From assembly GCF_042477335.2 (NCBI RefSeq), contig NC_091255.1, positions 29,676,501 through 29,740,500 of the forward strand: a DNA stretch of 64,000 nucleotides. The letters run 5' to 3'. Below the pieces are notes generated by a model. The model searched no databases and was not told where the DNA came from. It saw only the letters and a program-made list of their open reading frames with translations. The stretch is from Ovis canadensis (lineage: Eukaryota; Chordata; Mammalia; Artiodactyla; Bovidae). Shown in pieces: positions 1-15,400 of this stretch. Both the position numbers and the translations under genes were made by a program. The number at the start of each line of letters is the position of its first letter. Positions within the stretch are counted from its first letter, which is position 1.

Positions 1-404
1 ATTTTCCACTGACCAGATTTTCAAAAACAGTCCTTAAAGTACCCCATTTGACCTGTTAAAATTGATGACAGGAAACTGGAATCATTAGGAGGAAATGTAA
101 CAATGCCTTTTACGGTACTAAAGTGGATTAAGTCTAATTCCACAGCTTCCTGAAGGAGAAAGCCCACGTTTATATATGGGCTTTTCTAATACCCTCCAAA
201 TCAGTAAATGTTATGTTTGATTAAGAGTAATTTTCATGAAAACTTAAATACAATTCAAGTGAATCTTTAAAAGAGGTTTCAACATTTCTCAGAGGGCCTC
301 TTTGTTTTCTCCTTGAAAACTGCTTCTGTTATAAAACTAAGTCGTTCACTGTGAAAGAAAAATGTTAAAAATATAAAAACATACAGAACATGTCAAGTCT
401 TAAA

Positions 405-575
405 GTGTTAGTCGCTGAGTTGTGTTTGACTCTTTGCAAACCCGTGGACTGCAGCCCTCCAGGCTCTTCTGTCCATGGATTCTGACAATACTGGAGTGGG
501 TACTTCCTTCTCCAGGGGATCTTCCTGGGATCGAACAAGTAGATTCTTTACCGTCTGAGCCACCAGGGAAGCCCA
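405..575 (-). mobile_element. Bov-tA SINE
   Basis: Typical core (TGGACTGCAGCCCTCCAGGC) and tRNA-related end GAGCCACCAGGGAAGCCC. An 11-bp TSD, CAAGTCTTAAA, lies at 394-404 and 576-586. It contains a small internal deletion. Confidence 0.9.
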
Positions 576-975
576 CAAGTCTTAAAAACTACCCATGATT
601 CTACCATCCCAAGGGATTCCATGGTTTTATGTATTACCTTCTAGATACACAGGCAGAAAAGTGTTTTATTATGTAAAAGGTGATTTTACACTGTAGAGGT
701 GTTTTAAAATATGCTTTTATAAATGAAAATTTACTGTCACTGTAATTTTTAAAATTATTTTAAATCAAACAAATGAAGCAAGAATACATTGTTTAAAAAA
801 TTCCAACTACACCAGTAAACATAAAGTTCCTTTTAGAAAAATCCCAGGTTCGGTTTCCTCCCAAGTTAAGTGGACCTATTAGCCAGACTTTTAGACATGT
901 GTATGTGTACATTTGCACAACAGAAATGATGTTTTATTTTACATAAACAGTATTATATTATATTTGCATGTACAT

Positions 976-1150
976 TCGCAGTCACTCAGTCGTGTCTGAC
1001 TTTTGGTGATCTCATGGACTATAGCCGCCAGGCTCCTCTCTCTGTGGGATTTCTAGGCAAGAATATCAAAGTTGGTTGCCATTTCCTTCTCCAGGGGATC
1101 TTACTGACCAAGGGTTCAAACCCATGTCTCCTGCATTGGCAGACAGATTA
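976..1150 (-). mobile_element. Bov-tA SINE, diverged
   Basis: It matches the Bov-tA core from GTCACTCAGTCGTGTCTGAC through CTCCTGCATTGGCAGACAGA. The tRNA-like end is missing or degraded. Confidence 0.8.
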
Positions 1151-1163
1151 TCATTTACTGTCC

Positions 1164-1197
1164 TGTAATTTGCTTTCTTTTGTAATTTGCTTTCTTT
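1164..1197. repeat. 17-bp perfect tandem duplication
   Basis: TGTAATTTGCTTTCTTT occurs twice head-to-tail (1164-1180 and 1181-1197), at the junction between a SINE and an old L1. Confidence 0.9.
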
Positions 1198-3398
1198 ACT
1201 CAGTATGTTATTTGGAAGATCTTTCCCTGTCAATACACATGGATTTATCCCATTCTCCGTAAGCTCTGCCTAGTTGTCCTGAGTGTGTAAGCATTCTCAT
1301 GTGAATGAATACGGGATTTGTTTTGCTATTACAGATAATGCTACAACAATCATTCTTATAGCATGTGCTTGAGTTACATGTAAGAATTTCTTTTTAAGGG
1401 CAGAAAACAAGAAAGGAAACTGCAGAGTCATAGGTACAGGTAATTTAAGTTTTAACAGATACTACCAAGCTGCCCTCCAGTGGCTATACCAAATTCTAGG
1501 TCCACAAACAGTTTATGATACTACTTTTTGCTCTATTCCCTCATTCAGTTCAGTTCAGTTGCTCAGTCTTGTCCAACTCTTTGCAACCCCGTGGACTGCA
1601 CCACGCCAGGCCTCCCTGTCCATCACCAACTCCTGGAGTTTACTCAAACTTATGTCCATCAAGTTGGCGATGCCATCCAATCATCTCAACCTCTGTTATC
1701 CCCTGTTGTCCTCCTCTCCTCCCACCTTCAATCTTTCCCAGCATCAGAGTCTTTTCCAATGAGTCAGTTCTTCGCATAGGGGGCCAAAGCATTGGAGCTT
1801 TAGCTTAAGCATCAGTCCTTCCAATGAATATTCAGGACTGATTTCCTTTAGGATGGACTGGTTGGATCTCCTTGCAGTCCAAGGGACTCTCAAGAGTCTT
1901 CTCCAACACCACGGTTCAAAAGCATCAATTCTTCAGCACTCAGCTTTTTTTATAGTCCAACTCTCACATCCATGCACGACTACTGGAAAAACTATAGCCT
2001 TAACTAGCTGGACCTTTGTTGGCAAAGTAATGTCTCTGCTTTTGAATATGCTGTCTAGGTTGGTCATAACTTTTCTTCCAAGGAGAAAGCGTCTTTTAAT
2101 TTCATGGCTGCAGTCACCATCTGCAATGATTTTGGAGCCCAAGAAAATAAAGACTGACACTGTTTCCACTGTTTCCCCATCTATTTGCCGTAAAGTGATG
2201 GGACTGGATGCCATGATCTTAATTTTTCGAATGTTGAGCTTTAAGCCAACATTTTCACTCTCCTCTCTCACTTTCATCAAGAGGCTCTTTAGTTCTTCAC
2301 TTTCTGACATAAGGGTGGTGTCATCTGCATATCTGAAGTTATTTATATTTCTCCCGGCAATCTTGATTCCAGCTTGTGCTTCATCCAGCCCAGCATTTCT
2401 CATGATGTACTCTGCATATAAGTTAAATAAGCACGGTGACAATATACAGCCTTAATATACTCCTTTCCCGATTTGGAACCAGTCTGTTGTTCCATGTCCG
2501 GTTCTAACTGTTGCTTCCTGACCTGCATACAGATTTCCCAAGAGGCAGGTCAGGTGGTCTGGTATGCCCATCTCTTTCAGAATTTTCCACAGTTTATTGT
2601 GAGCCACACAGTCAAAGGTTTTGGCATAGTCAATATAGCAGAAATAGATGTTTTTCTAGAACTCTCTTACTTTTTCGATTAACCAAGTGGATGTTGGCAA
2701 TTTGCTCTCTTGTTCCTCTGCCTTTTCTAAAACCAGCTGGAACATTTGGAAGTTCACAGTTCATGTACTGTTGAACCTTGGCTTAGAGAATTTTGAGCAC
2801 TACTTTACTAGTGTGTGAGATGAGTACAATTGTGCAGCAGTTTGAGCATTCTTTGGCATCGCCTTTCTTTGGGATAGGAATGAAAACTGACCTTTTCCAG
2901 TCCTGTGGCCACTGCTGAGTTTTCCAAATTTGCTGGCATATTGAGTGCAGCACTTTCACAGCATCATCTTTTAGGATTTGAAATAGCTCAACTGGAATTC
3001 CATCACCTCCTCTAGCTTTGTTCGTAGTGATGCTTCCTAAGGCCCATTTGACTTCTCATTCCAGGATGTCTGGCTCTAGGTCACTGATTACACCATCATG
3101 ATTATCTAGGTCATGAAGACCTTTTTGTATAGTTCTTCTGTGTATTCTTGCCACCTCTTCTTAATATCTGTGCTTCTGCTAGGTGCATACCATTTCTGTC
3201 CTTTATCAAGCCCATCTTTGCATGAAATGTTCCCTTGGCATCTCTAATTTTCTTGACGAGATCTCTAGCCTTTTCCATTCTGTTGTTTTCCTCTATTTCT
3301 TTGCACTGATAGGTGAGGAAGGCTTTCTTATCTCTCCTTGCTATTCTTTGGAACTCTGCATTCAGTTGGGTATATCTTTCCTTTTCTCCTTTGCCTTT

Positions 3399-3411
3399 CA
3401 CTTCTTTTCTT
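3399..3411. repeat. Target-site duplication, left copy (EEF1A1 retrocopy)
   Basis: CACTTCTTTTCTT, identical to 5163-5175. It belongs to the interrupted BovB; the last bases merge with the poly-T tail. Confidence 0.93.
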
Positions 3412-5162
<1,751 letters not shown>

Positions 5163-5175
5163 CACTTCTTTTCTT
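5163..5175. repeat. Target-site duplication, right copy (EEF1A1 retrocopy)
   Basis: CACTTCTTTTCTT, identical to 3399-3411, directly followed by BovB sequence (CTCACAGCTATTTGTAAGG). Confidence 0.93.
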
Positions 5176-5633
5176 CTCACAGCTATTTGTAAGGCCTCCT
5201 CGGACAACCATTTTGCCTTTTTGCATTCCCTCATTACATCAGTTATTATCAAATTAAATATATTTGCTAACCCATGGGTGAAAAGCTTTATCTTATTTTT
5301 AAATTTCTCTAATTACTAATGAAGTTGAATGTATTTTCTTATGAGTCATTTTTATTCCCTCTCCTATGAATTTATTTTTCTATTATTGTTTTTAGGAGTT
5401 CTTTATGGATCAGGAGTATAAAGCATTTGCTCTATATACTGCAAATACTTCTCAATTATTGCTTGTTTTCTAGGGTAATTATAGTATCTTCTCTTATTAA
5501 AATTTATATTTGACATAGTCAAATTTATTAATCTTTTTTTTAGGGCTTTTGTGCTTAGTCACCTACTTAAGATTTTTCCTTTCTCAAGGGAACATAAACT
5601 TTCCTATATTTTTCCTCTAATAACTTTATATAT

Positions 5634-6710
5634 ATATATTTTTTAATTTTTATTTTTACTTTATTTTACTTTACAATACTATATTGGTTTTGCCATACAT
5701 TGACATGAATACACCACGAGTGTACATGAGTTCCCAAACATGAACCCCCCTCCCACCTCCCACCCCATATCATCTCTGGATAATCCCCGCGCACCAGCCC
5801 CAAGCATCCTGTATCGAACATAGACTGGCGGTGATTCATTTCTTACTTGATAGTATACATGGTTCAATGCCATTCTCCCAAATCATCCCACCCTCTTCCT
5901 CTCCCAGAGTCCAAAAGACTGTGCTATACATCTGTGTCTCTTTTGCTGTCTTGCATACAGGGTTATCATTACCATCTTTCTAAATTCCATATATATGCAT
6001 TAGTATACTGTATTGGTGTTTTTCTTTCTGGCTTACTTCACTCTGTATAATCGGCTCCAGTTTCATCCACCTCATTAGAACTGATTCCAATGTATTCTTT
6101 TTAATGGCTGAGTAATACTCCATTGCGTATATGTACCACAGCTTTCTTATCCATTCATCTGCTGATGGACATCTAGGTTGTTTCCATGTCCTGGCTATTA
6201 TAAACAGTGCTGCGATGAACATTGGGGTACACGTGTCTCTTTCAATTCTGGTTTCCTCGGTGTGTATGCCCAGCAGTGGGATTGCTGGGTAATAAGGCAG
6301 TTCTATTTGCAATTTTTTAAGGACTCTCCACACTGTTCTCCATAGTGGCTGTACTAGTTTGCATTCCCACCAGCAGTGTAAGAGGGTTCCCTTTTCTCCA
6401 CACCCTCTCCAGCATTTATTGCTTGCAGACTTTTGGATCACAGCCATTCTGACTGGTGTGAAGTGGTACCTCATTGTGGTCTTGATTTGCATTTCTCTAA
6501 TAATGAGTGATGTTGAGCATCTTTTCATGTGTTTGTTAGCCATCCGTATGTCTTCTTTGGAGAAATGTCTATTTAGTTCTTTGGCCCATTTTTTGATTGG
6601 GTCGTTTATTTTTCTGGAATTGAGCTGCAGGAGTTGCTTGTATATTTTTGAGATTAGTTGTTTGTCATTTGCTTCATTTGCTATTATTTTCTCCCATTCA
6701 GAAGGCTGTC
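5634..6710 (-). mobile_element. Ruminant L1 (L1_BT-type) 3' end, 5'-truncated
   Basis: The minus strand encodes the C-terminus of L1 ORF2 (open at 6543-5980, containing [20 protein letters not shown]), followed by a 3' UTR and an A-rich tail at about 5634-5660. TSD AACTTTATATAT at 5622-5633 and 6711-6722. The upstream part of ORF2 is frameshifted. It was inserted into an older L1. Confidence 0.88.
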
Positions 6711-7006
6711 AACTTTATATATTTTTAAATATGTAGGTCTATAACCCATCTAGGATTTTTCAGTTTGATCTAGTGTGGGGCTCTTAACTTTTGTTTTTAT
6801 ATGGACAGCTAATTATCAATTCCAGGTGTAGTTCTTCCTATCACCACCGATTTGAAACATTATTTCTATCATGCAGTAAATCCCTATATACACACATAAA
6901 CCTATCTGTTTCATTAATTTATACTGCTTTAGGAAAAGTTTATAATATATTTTGATATCCTCTAGGGCACATCTCCTCTAACCCTCTTATTTAAAAGTAT
7001 CTTGCT

Positions 7007-7368
7007 GGGCGTCCCTGGTGGCTCAAAGCTGAAGAATTCGCCTGCCAGTATAGGAGTCACGGGTTTCATTCCTGGTCAGAGAAGATCCCATATGCCAAGG
7101 AACAACTAAGCCTGTGCGCCACAACTATTGAGCCTGTGCTTTAGAGCCCGGAACCACAACTACTGAGCCCATGCACAACATCTGAAGCCTGCGTGCCAGG
7201 AGAGCCCATGTTCCACTACAAGAGAAGCCACTGCAGTGAGAAGGTCCTGTACTGCAACTGGAGAGTAGCCCCCACTCGCCGCAACTAGAGAAAAGCCCTC
7301 TTAGCAACAAAGACAAAACACAGCCAAAAATAAACAAACAAACAAAAAAATATATATATAATAAAAAT
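7007..7368 (+). mobile_element. tRNA-derived SINE, long CHR-like form
   Basis: It begins GGGCGTCCCTGGTGGCTCA and contains repeated GAGCCC...CACAACTACTGAGCC units and an A-rich tail. The near-duplicate flanks AAAAGTATCTTGCT (6993-7006) and AAAAGCATCCTGCT (7369-7382) are an aged TSD. Confidence 0.82.
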
Positions 7369-7384
7369 AAAAGCATCCTGCTTT

Positions 7385-8740
7385 TCTTGAGCATCTTCTC
7401 TTCCATGTGATTTTTAGAATCAAGTTTCGAAAAGCCAGTTAGGATTCTGACGGGGATCGCACTGAAGCTGTAAGTTATCTAGGGTAGAAATGGCCTCTCT
7501 GCTATATTAAGCCTTTTCTTTGAGGAACATGCACAGATCTCCACTCAGGTTTTCTTTTACATGCTTCAGTAGGGTTCATGTAGGTCTTACAGATTTCTTG
7601 TCAAAGTGCTGCCAGGCACAGCAGGCACTCTGTAAATGGTAGCTACTATTATTACTAAGGGTTTATTGGTTGCAGTAGACTAAAAATAAACCAAGAAGCA
7701 TATTCTAGAAACCACTGTCAGTTTCCCAGGACAAAACTAAATCTGGATCCTAAATTAGCCTTCAACCCCCCATCTCCCTTCTTATTCTTACCTCTATTCC
7801 AATGAAAAGGTCCATTTTTCAGAATTATTTTAAAAATAAGTTTTAAAAAATCTAATTTTAGTCACTAATATAGTAATTCACTAGAGAATATATTTAAGCC
7901 TTGAACAGTCTCTAGGCAGATCCTTAATAAAACACTAAAAGCATCTAAAAATACATTTCCAAGACAGAGCATGTAAATCACATTTCCTGTGCAGAAACTG
8001 AGGTTTCTACTCTATGGATCCAGAGGTCAGTTAACAGAATTATCTCTCAGTGTGTTCTGTATGCCTGCCAATAATTACCATAAAATGCAAGGAACAAAAC
8101 CCAATTAGAGTACTCAAATTATATTCTGTGGTTTCAAGGACACTTTACCAAGAGTATACAGTATCTTTGAATGCTAAAACAGAATAGGACCTTAGAGATT
8201 CAACTCTTATTCCTTAGATGAGAAAACTAGGGCTGGAGAGATGAAGAGATAGGCTAGGGTCACAGAATTAAATGGGAGCAAAGCCAGATGAATGGCTCTT
8301 CTACCATGCCAATGTTACTTCTTCTAGATCATGCAACCTGTGTTACTTTGGGGCCATCTATTTCAGGATTCACCTACTCCTATGGATGATATTTTGGTAA
8401 CAATATAATAGCCAGGATCAGTAATTAATTAATGTCATAAAAGCAAGCTATTACCATAGATTAGAATGCATTCAATAGAATAAAAAAATGCCTTGGAGCA
8501 CACACGGGGATTTTTGTACATTTGGGATGTTATCATTATGGAATTGTTTAATGAGGATTAATGGAGGATAAGGTTGAGTTTTAGAAGGGGAAAAAAAAAA
8601 CAGGGCACTTCAGGTGTGTTTCATAGATCCTCTTTTGTAGACCCATCTAAAATGACATATGGAATTTAAGATTAGAGTTTAAGACAGGAAAGATAAAGCA
8701 GGCCAGTGTTTCACATGAGCTGTTAAAACAACACGCCCTG
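7385..8740. other. SSH2 intron, no young repeats or genes seen
   Basis: AT-rich, apparently unique DNA. About 8190-8290 has the pattern of an old MIR in antisense (GATGAGAAAACTAGGGCTGGAGA...). No supported ORF. Confidence 0.6.
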
Positions 8741-8750
8741 AAGTCAGGCT

Positions 8751-8971
8751 CAGTTCAGTTCAGTCATTCATTTGTGTCTGACTCTTTGTGACCCCATGGA
8801 CTGCAGCACGCCAGGCTTCCCTGTCCATCACTAACTCCTGGAGCTTGCTCAAACTCATGTCCATCAAGTCAGTGATGCCATCCAACCATCTCATCCTCTG
8901 TCATCCCCTTCTCCTCCTGCCTTCAATCTTTCCCAGCATCAGGGTCTTTTCCAATGAGTTAGTTCTTTGCA
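8751..8971 (-). mobile_element. BovB 3' fragment
   Basis: Short 5'-truncated 3' end of BovB in antisense, flanked by TCAGGCT at 8744-8750 and 8972-8978. Confidence 0.9.
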
Positions 8972-8978
8972 TCAGGCT

Positions 8979-9898
8979 ACCTGGATTCTAATCCTGTTCT
9001 ACCCCTTATCTGTTCTTCAATTTCCCAAGAGAATAAGAGTGCCTATCCTCAGAAGGTTCTGGGATCATACCTGCAAAAAGTTTAGAAGAGTGCCTGGCAG
9101 TTCAAAATAAATGCTCAGGAAATGTTGGTTATTCTTTCTGTCTCTTTAGAGAAAAGAAAATCTGTAATCCTCACAGAACAGGGAATAGATCTATTTTTTA
9201 ATGGTCTTCTGCACTGGAGATTAGGGGATGCTGTTACTAAATATTAATGTTAGAAAAGAATTTTAAGCTTTGTAATTTAATGTGAAAATAAACATTTCCT
9301 TCCTCATCTTTTATAAAAATCAGGATGATTTTACCAAATGCAGAACAGTGAAGATAAAGGAAGAAATTGCTTAGACAGATAAGGCACTGACCTCACTATA
9401 GAAAATGACAGACACCAGCAAGAAAAATCCTAAATCCAAGCTGAAGACTGGGGGGCCTTCATGGTTCCATGGAATGGTTAGAATAGACTTTGAAGAGCAT
9501 CAAACATAAAGTGTATTCCTTTCCCACCAAAATTTCAGAAATCAGAACTGGAGCTTTAGATACAATACTTTGTTCCAGAGTAGAGACAAACTTGGAAATT
9601 GGGCAACCCTCTGGGGTAGGATCCATATGAATGCAAAACACAAACTTAGTAACTTTTACAAATCAAATACTGTGATGCTTTATGTTGCCATAGTTTTAAA
9701 AGCAATGTTAATTACATAAACACCAGAAAAAGTCACTATAAAGAAAGGAAAATAAAATAATTTATGTAATTTCCTAAGTAACTTACCATCCTTCCAATTT
9801 AAAATAATGAAATGCATTTTATAGAAATATTGAGTCTGGTTTTTTAAAGGAGCAAACAAATAGTGTTGTTAACTGGACAGCCACCTGTAAACAAATTA
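8979..9898. other. SSH2 intron, no gene seen
   Basis: No recognisable gene or young repeat; the short ORFs here look random. Confidence 0.55.
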
Positions 9899-12315
9899 AG
9901 CTGGACACTTACACACAAAAATCAATTCAAAATGGATCAAAGAGCTAAATATAAGGGAAAAACGATAAAACTCTCAAAAGGAAACATAGGGGTAAATCTT
10001 CATGATCGCAGGGTTTACAAAGGATTCTAACATACACACTAAAAGCACAAGCACAAAACAAAAAATGGATAAATTTGATGCCATCAAAATCAAAAAGCTT
10101 TGTGCTTCAAAGGACACCATAAAGGAAATAAAAGACAATCCACAAGAGAAAATATTTGCAAATCATATATTTGACAAGGGACTTGTTCCTAGAATATACA
10201 AAGAACTCTTCAGTTCAGTTCAGCTCAGTTGTGTCTGACTCTTTGCGACCCCAAGGACTACAGCACGCCAGGCCTCCCTGTCCACCACTAACTCCTGGAG
10301 TTTACTCAAACTCATGTCCATTGAGTCGGTGATGCCATCCAACCATCTCATCCTCTGTCGTCCCTTTCTTCTCCCGCCTTCAATCTTTCCCAGCATCAGG
10401 GTCTTTTCCAAAGTGTCAGTTCTTCGCATCAGGTGGCCAAAGTATTGGAGTTTCAGCTTCAACATCAGTCCTTCCAAAGAACGAACATTCAAGACTGATC
10501 TCCTTTAGGAAGGACTGGTTGGATCTCCTTGCAGTCCAAGGAACTCTCAAGAGTCTTCCAAAACCTCGGTTCAAAAGCATCAATTCTTTGGCGCTCAGCT
10601 TTCTTTAGAGTCCAACTCTCACATCCATACATGACTACTGGAAAAACCATAGCTTTAACTAGATGGACCTTTGTTGGCAAAGTAACGTCTCTGCTTTTTA
10701 ATATGCTGTCTAGGTTGGTCATAACTTCCCTTCCAAGGAGTAAGCATCTTTTAAATTTCATGGCTGCAGTCACCATCTGCAGTGATTTTGGAGCCTGAGA
10801 AAATACAGTCTGCCAGTGTTTCCACTGTTTCCCCATTTATTTGCTATGAAGTGATAGGACCAGATGCCATGATCTTACTTTTCTGAATGTTGAGTTTTAA
10901 GCCAACATTTTCACTCTCCTCTCTCACTTTCATCAAGAGGCTCTTTAATTCTTCTTCGCTTTCTGCCATAAGGGTGGTGTCATCTGTATATCTGAGGTTA
11001 TTGATATTTCTTCCAGCAATCTTGATTCCAGCTTGCGCTTCATCCAGCATTTCTCATGATGTACTCTGCATATAAGTTAAATAAGCAGGGTGACATTATA
11101 CAGCTTTGACGTATTCCATTTCCTATTTGAAACCAGTCTGTTGTTCCATGTCCAGTTCTAACTGTTGCCTCCTGACCTGCATACAGGTTTCTCAAGAGGC
11201 AGGTCAGGTGATCTGGTATTCCCATCTCTTTCAGAATTTTCCACAGTTTATTGTGATCCACACAGTCAAAGGCTTTGGCATAGTCAAGAAAGCAGAAATA
11301 GATGTTTTTCTGGAACTTCTTGCTTTTTCGATGATCCAGCGGATGCTGGCTATTTGATGTCTGGTTCCTCTGCCTTTTCTAAAACCAGCTTGAACATCTG
11401 GAAGTTCACGGTTCACATATTGTTGAAGCCTGGCTTGGAGAATTTTGAGCATTACTAGCATGTGAGATGAGTACAACTGTACTCTTACAACTCAATAACA
11501 AAAACACAAACAACCCAATTTTTAAACATGGGCAAAGTACTTAAATATACATTTCTCCAAAGATTTACAAATGGCCAAGAAGCACATGAAAAGATGTTCA
11601 ATATCATTAGCCATGAAGGGAAAACAAAAATTCAAGCCACAATGAGACACTTCACACTCATAAAGATGGCTAGAATCAAAAAGTCAGATTGCTAATTGGA
11701 AATCTCAAACACTTTTGAGTTTCTTTATAAGAAATGTAAAATGGTGCAGCTGCTTTGGAAAACTGGAAGTAACTCAAATTTTTAAACAGTTACCATAAGA
11801 CCTAGAAATTTCATTCCTTACGTGTACGAAAGAAATGAACATTTAAATCCATACAGAAACTTGTACATGAATGTTTATAGCAGCATTATTCATCATGGCT
11901 GAAGGTGGAAACAACATAAATATCCACCAGTGAATAAAAGGATAAACCAAATGTGACATACCAATATCATGTAATATTATCCAGCTATAAAGGAGTGAAA
12001 CACTGATACATGATGCGATATGAACGAGCCTTGAAAATATCATGCTAAGTGAAAGGAGCCAGTCACAGAAGACTACATACTAGTTGACTCCATACATATG
12101 AAAGTCCACAAGGGGGAAATCTACAGAGACAGAAAATTGATCACTGATGGCTTAGGGTTGGGAGGGAACAGGACAGAGATAACGAGATGGCAAGAGGTTT
12201 CTTTCTGAGGTGATAAAAATGTTTTAAAAAATTGACTGTGGCAAAAAAACCACTGACCACTTTAAATGTGTTAACTGAATAGTATGAATTTTATGTCAAT
12301 AAAGTTATTTAAAAA
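9899..12315 (+). mobile_element. Old L1 (L1M-type) 3' end, split by BovB
   Basis: ORF2-like sequence at 9899-10210 (…CCATCAAAATCAAAAAGC…) continues at 11481 (ACTCTTACAACTCAATAAC) through the 3' UTR to an A-rich tail near 12315. Many stops. The BovB at 10211-11480 interrupts it at one point with a short duplication of ACTCTT. Confidence 0.8.
10211..11480 (-). mobile_element. BovB, 5'-truncated, inserted in old L1
   Basis: BovB 3' half in antisense. Reverse-transcriptase remnants occur in several frames (10489-10836, 10844-11050, 11040-11261, 11231-11476), so it is frameshifted. ACTCTT duplicates at 10205-10210 and 11481-11486 mark the insertion. Confidence 0.9.
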
Positions 12316-12327
12316 ATAGTACATTTG

Positions 12328-12460
12328 GGACTTCCCTGGAGGTCCAGTGGTTAGGATTCCATGCTTTCAATGCTGAGGGTGTGGGTTCGATCCCTGATCA
12401 GGGAACTAAGATTCCACATGCCTAGTGGTATAGCCAAAAATATAAAAATAATAAATAATA
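12328..12460 (+). mobile_element. tRNA-derived SINE, short form
   Basis: GGGACTTCCCTGGAGGTCCAG start, B-box-like GGTTCGATCC, and an A-rich tail after GCCAAAAATA. It sits next to the old L1 tail. Confidence 0.85.
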
Positions 12461-12464
12461 AGTC

Positions 12465-15400
12465 TGAAAAATACTTTAAAAGGTCATCCCACAAAAAGCA
12501 CCTGGACAGGTACTCATCTGATTTAGGTTCTAACCATGGATACTTTTAGCAACATTCAATGGAAGAACCAAGTTGGTTCAACTTAATCACAGTTGGATCC
12601 ACTGCACCAGAAGATTTCATTTGTTTAGCTCCTACCAGAATCATCCAAGAGTCTATTAACAATACACAGTCCTGAACTCCTTCAAGAGACCTGGGGTAGG
12701 ACAGAGATGAAGCCCATGAATCTGCTTTGCTATGTTTCCACATGAGTCCAGTGCAGATGATTAGCAAACACAGTTAATACAAACACTTGCCTGTGCTATG
12801 CCATCTGGATGAAACCCATCAGATTTAACGTACATTTCTAAACAAATTCTAAAATGCTGAATATATACCTTAGTTACAGAAAAAATAGCCTCCAAACTGA
12901 ACACTTTTTTGAAAATTAGTCCAAAGGTAACTGCATCACTTTCAGATTTCTCATTTGAACCAAAGGGCCATCAAGCTCTAGAGAAAGAAGCATAAATAGC
13001 CATAAAAAGCATAGAGCTGGACTACATTATTACATAGTGACACACTTAAATCAAAAGGCCTCAGTATAGACCACATCACAAATACCTGGTACTACTAACT
13101 GGAGAATATTTACTCGAACATTTTAATGGCTATAATTCAGAGCCTTATGTCTTGTTCATACCATCACTTTCCTAGACTCTATCAGAATTTTAAAAAGTAA
13201 AGAAAGAAAGTACAAGTAGACTTTTTCAATAGTAAACAGATAAACAAAATAACTTCTAGAAGTTCCTTATCTGGTATTTCATCTGGAAAATGTAGAAAGT
13301 ACAAAGCAACTCGCCTCTGTGAATTCACCTTAAAAAGGGGGAGGGGGGCAGAATTGGAAGTGAAGAGAAGACATGTCCCAAAGTTTATGAACTCCATCCC
13401 TTGGAGGGGGCGAAACATGCTTCCTAGACCTTCAGTTTATTTACTCTTGCTTCATACTCAACTCTGAAGAGCTTAGTTTCCAGGCTTTCTAGTTGGAAGC
13501 AGTTATGAAGCAGCAAATTAGAAGTAAAGAACTACTCAAAGACATGATGGCAGCAGGAAGTGACAGCCAACACTACGACATTAAGGCAGAAGATTCGGTA
13601 AGGCTGCAAAAAGTGCACACAAAAACATAACCTTACTTTGAAAAGAATCTCCTAAGGGCATTACGGTATTAAAGCTCAGTGTAAAACTTCTCACTCTTCC
13701 AAAGCTAATCTCTCCATCTATCTTCTGGAACCTTCTCCTCCCATTTCCTCCAGACTCTTGCTCCATGAATCATCCTCTCTTCCTTACCATATATTGACCC
13801 TTTCTTGCCCAAGGATTCCTTCCTCTCATATGAAAAATATTCTCAAATCTCTTCCAAATAACACAAAGGAGCCCTTCTTTCACTCACACTCTTCTAATTA
13901 CCTTCTTCTTTCCTTCAGAAACAAGGTTTTGATAAGAACAATCTCTACCTGCTATCTCCCCTTCCTCACCACTCATTTATCTCCTAGCTGGCTACAACAC
14001 AATTGTCTTCTGACCACTTACTGCACTGTAGCTGCTCTCACATGGGTCATTAGTGCCCTCCTCATTGCCAAAGTCAACTCACTTACTCCTCTTGGCTCTG
14101 TTGAACTCTCTGAGACATCTGATCCAACAATGACCAGTTCCTTCCTAAACTCCCTCTCTGCTTAGAGTCTGTGATGCCACACTCACTTGGATTCTTCAGT
14201 TCTGGGATGCCAGTGGGAAGTATGCAAAAAAAAAAGGAGAGAAGGGTTCATGATCAAACAGATTTGGGAAATACGGTATTAAAGTTAAACAGGTTTCTTT
14301 ACTATAGGATTTCTCATATTTCTTAGGATTTCTCACATCAACAGTGATGTGAATTATGACTTATCAAGATGAGGTCAGCAGTGTTTCCCAAACTTACCTG
14401 ACTCCTCCTTCTCTTTTAAAGAACTACCTCATAGGAGAAATTGAGAAACATGCTTTGGGTAACACTGCTCTTGATGTTCCTTTTCAGTCTTATCTGCAGG
14501 ATCTTCCTCCTCCACTAGCCTCTCAAAGGTCCAAGTTCCTCAAAAGTTCACTTTGAGTGCTTCACTCATCTCATGCCTTTAGTCATCCACTTGTCTCAAC
14601 TTACACATTCACCGTAGGTGATCTCATTCACCTTCGAGGTTTCAATCCAACTCTAAAGTCAACAAGTAATTCTGACACTTACTAACATGTGCAATCTTGA
14701 ATCCTGGCTTCATAATCCATAAAATGGGAATAATGATAACTAATTCATAAGGACTAAATGCGTGAAGTATTTACCACACTGTATTCACACATTTAAACAT
14801 TTAGGCAAAAGCTCAGTAAATGGTCTCAATCAGACCAAACCTGTCTCCAGTCTTTCCCTGTGCCATCTGCCCCAGGGGTATATACCAACTCTTGTCTCAC
14901 AGCTTTGAAGGCAGGCTCTGGGTTATTTTGAACATCCTTATACCTGTGGGGCCTGAAATATAAAAGGCATTCAATTAAGATGCTTTAGATTGTTTACTTA
15001 ATATTCATCAGATATGGATACATGTTATTTTTGGCTATTTCCAAAAATCAAATTCACCTTCAAAGGAAGATTTGCTACCTTTGAAGATACTTATAAGAGC
15101 TGAAGGCAATGCCAAAAAAAAGGAGTTCCAAAGATGCTAAGGAAAGTTGCATCATTTGCACAAGTACACTGTCCACTTCCCTTGAAACTAGACAACAGTC
15201 TTTTGCATGTATAAGCTCTTTTTTGTTTTTTAAAAAGAATCTTATTATCCAAATCCTGGAATTCCTTAACTAACTGAAATCTTCCAAATAAATAAAGAAA
15301 AAACTGAAGTCCAGAGCCAAATTGGCATCTCTTCATCAACATCTGCCTTAGATGTTTTCTTGCTTTTGAAAACTCTGTAATTCTCTCCCAGATAAGACCA

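Noticed and set aside
1853-2455. 200-codon plus-strand ORF
   Set aside because: Antisense of BovB reverse transcriptase; the same shadow recurs over other BovB copies.
7125-7406. 93-codon minus ORF with hydrophobic start
   Set aside because: Antisense of a tRNA-derived SINE; similar 'SCGTWA/SCS' peptides recur over other copies of the same SINE.
13758-14165. 135-codon ORF
   Set aside because: Lies over diverged L2 sequence; no start context, splice sites or recognised domain.
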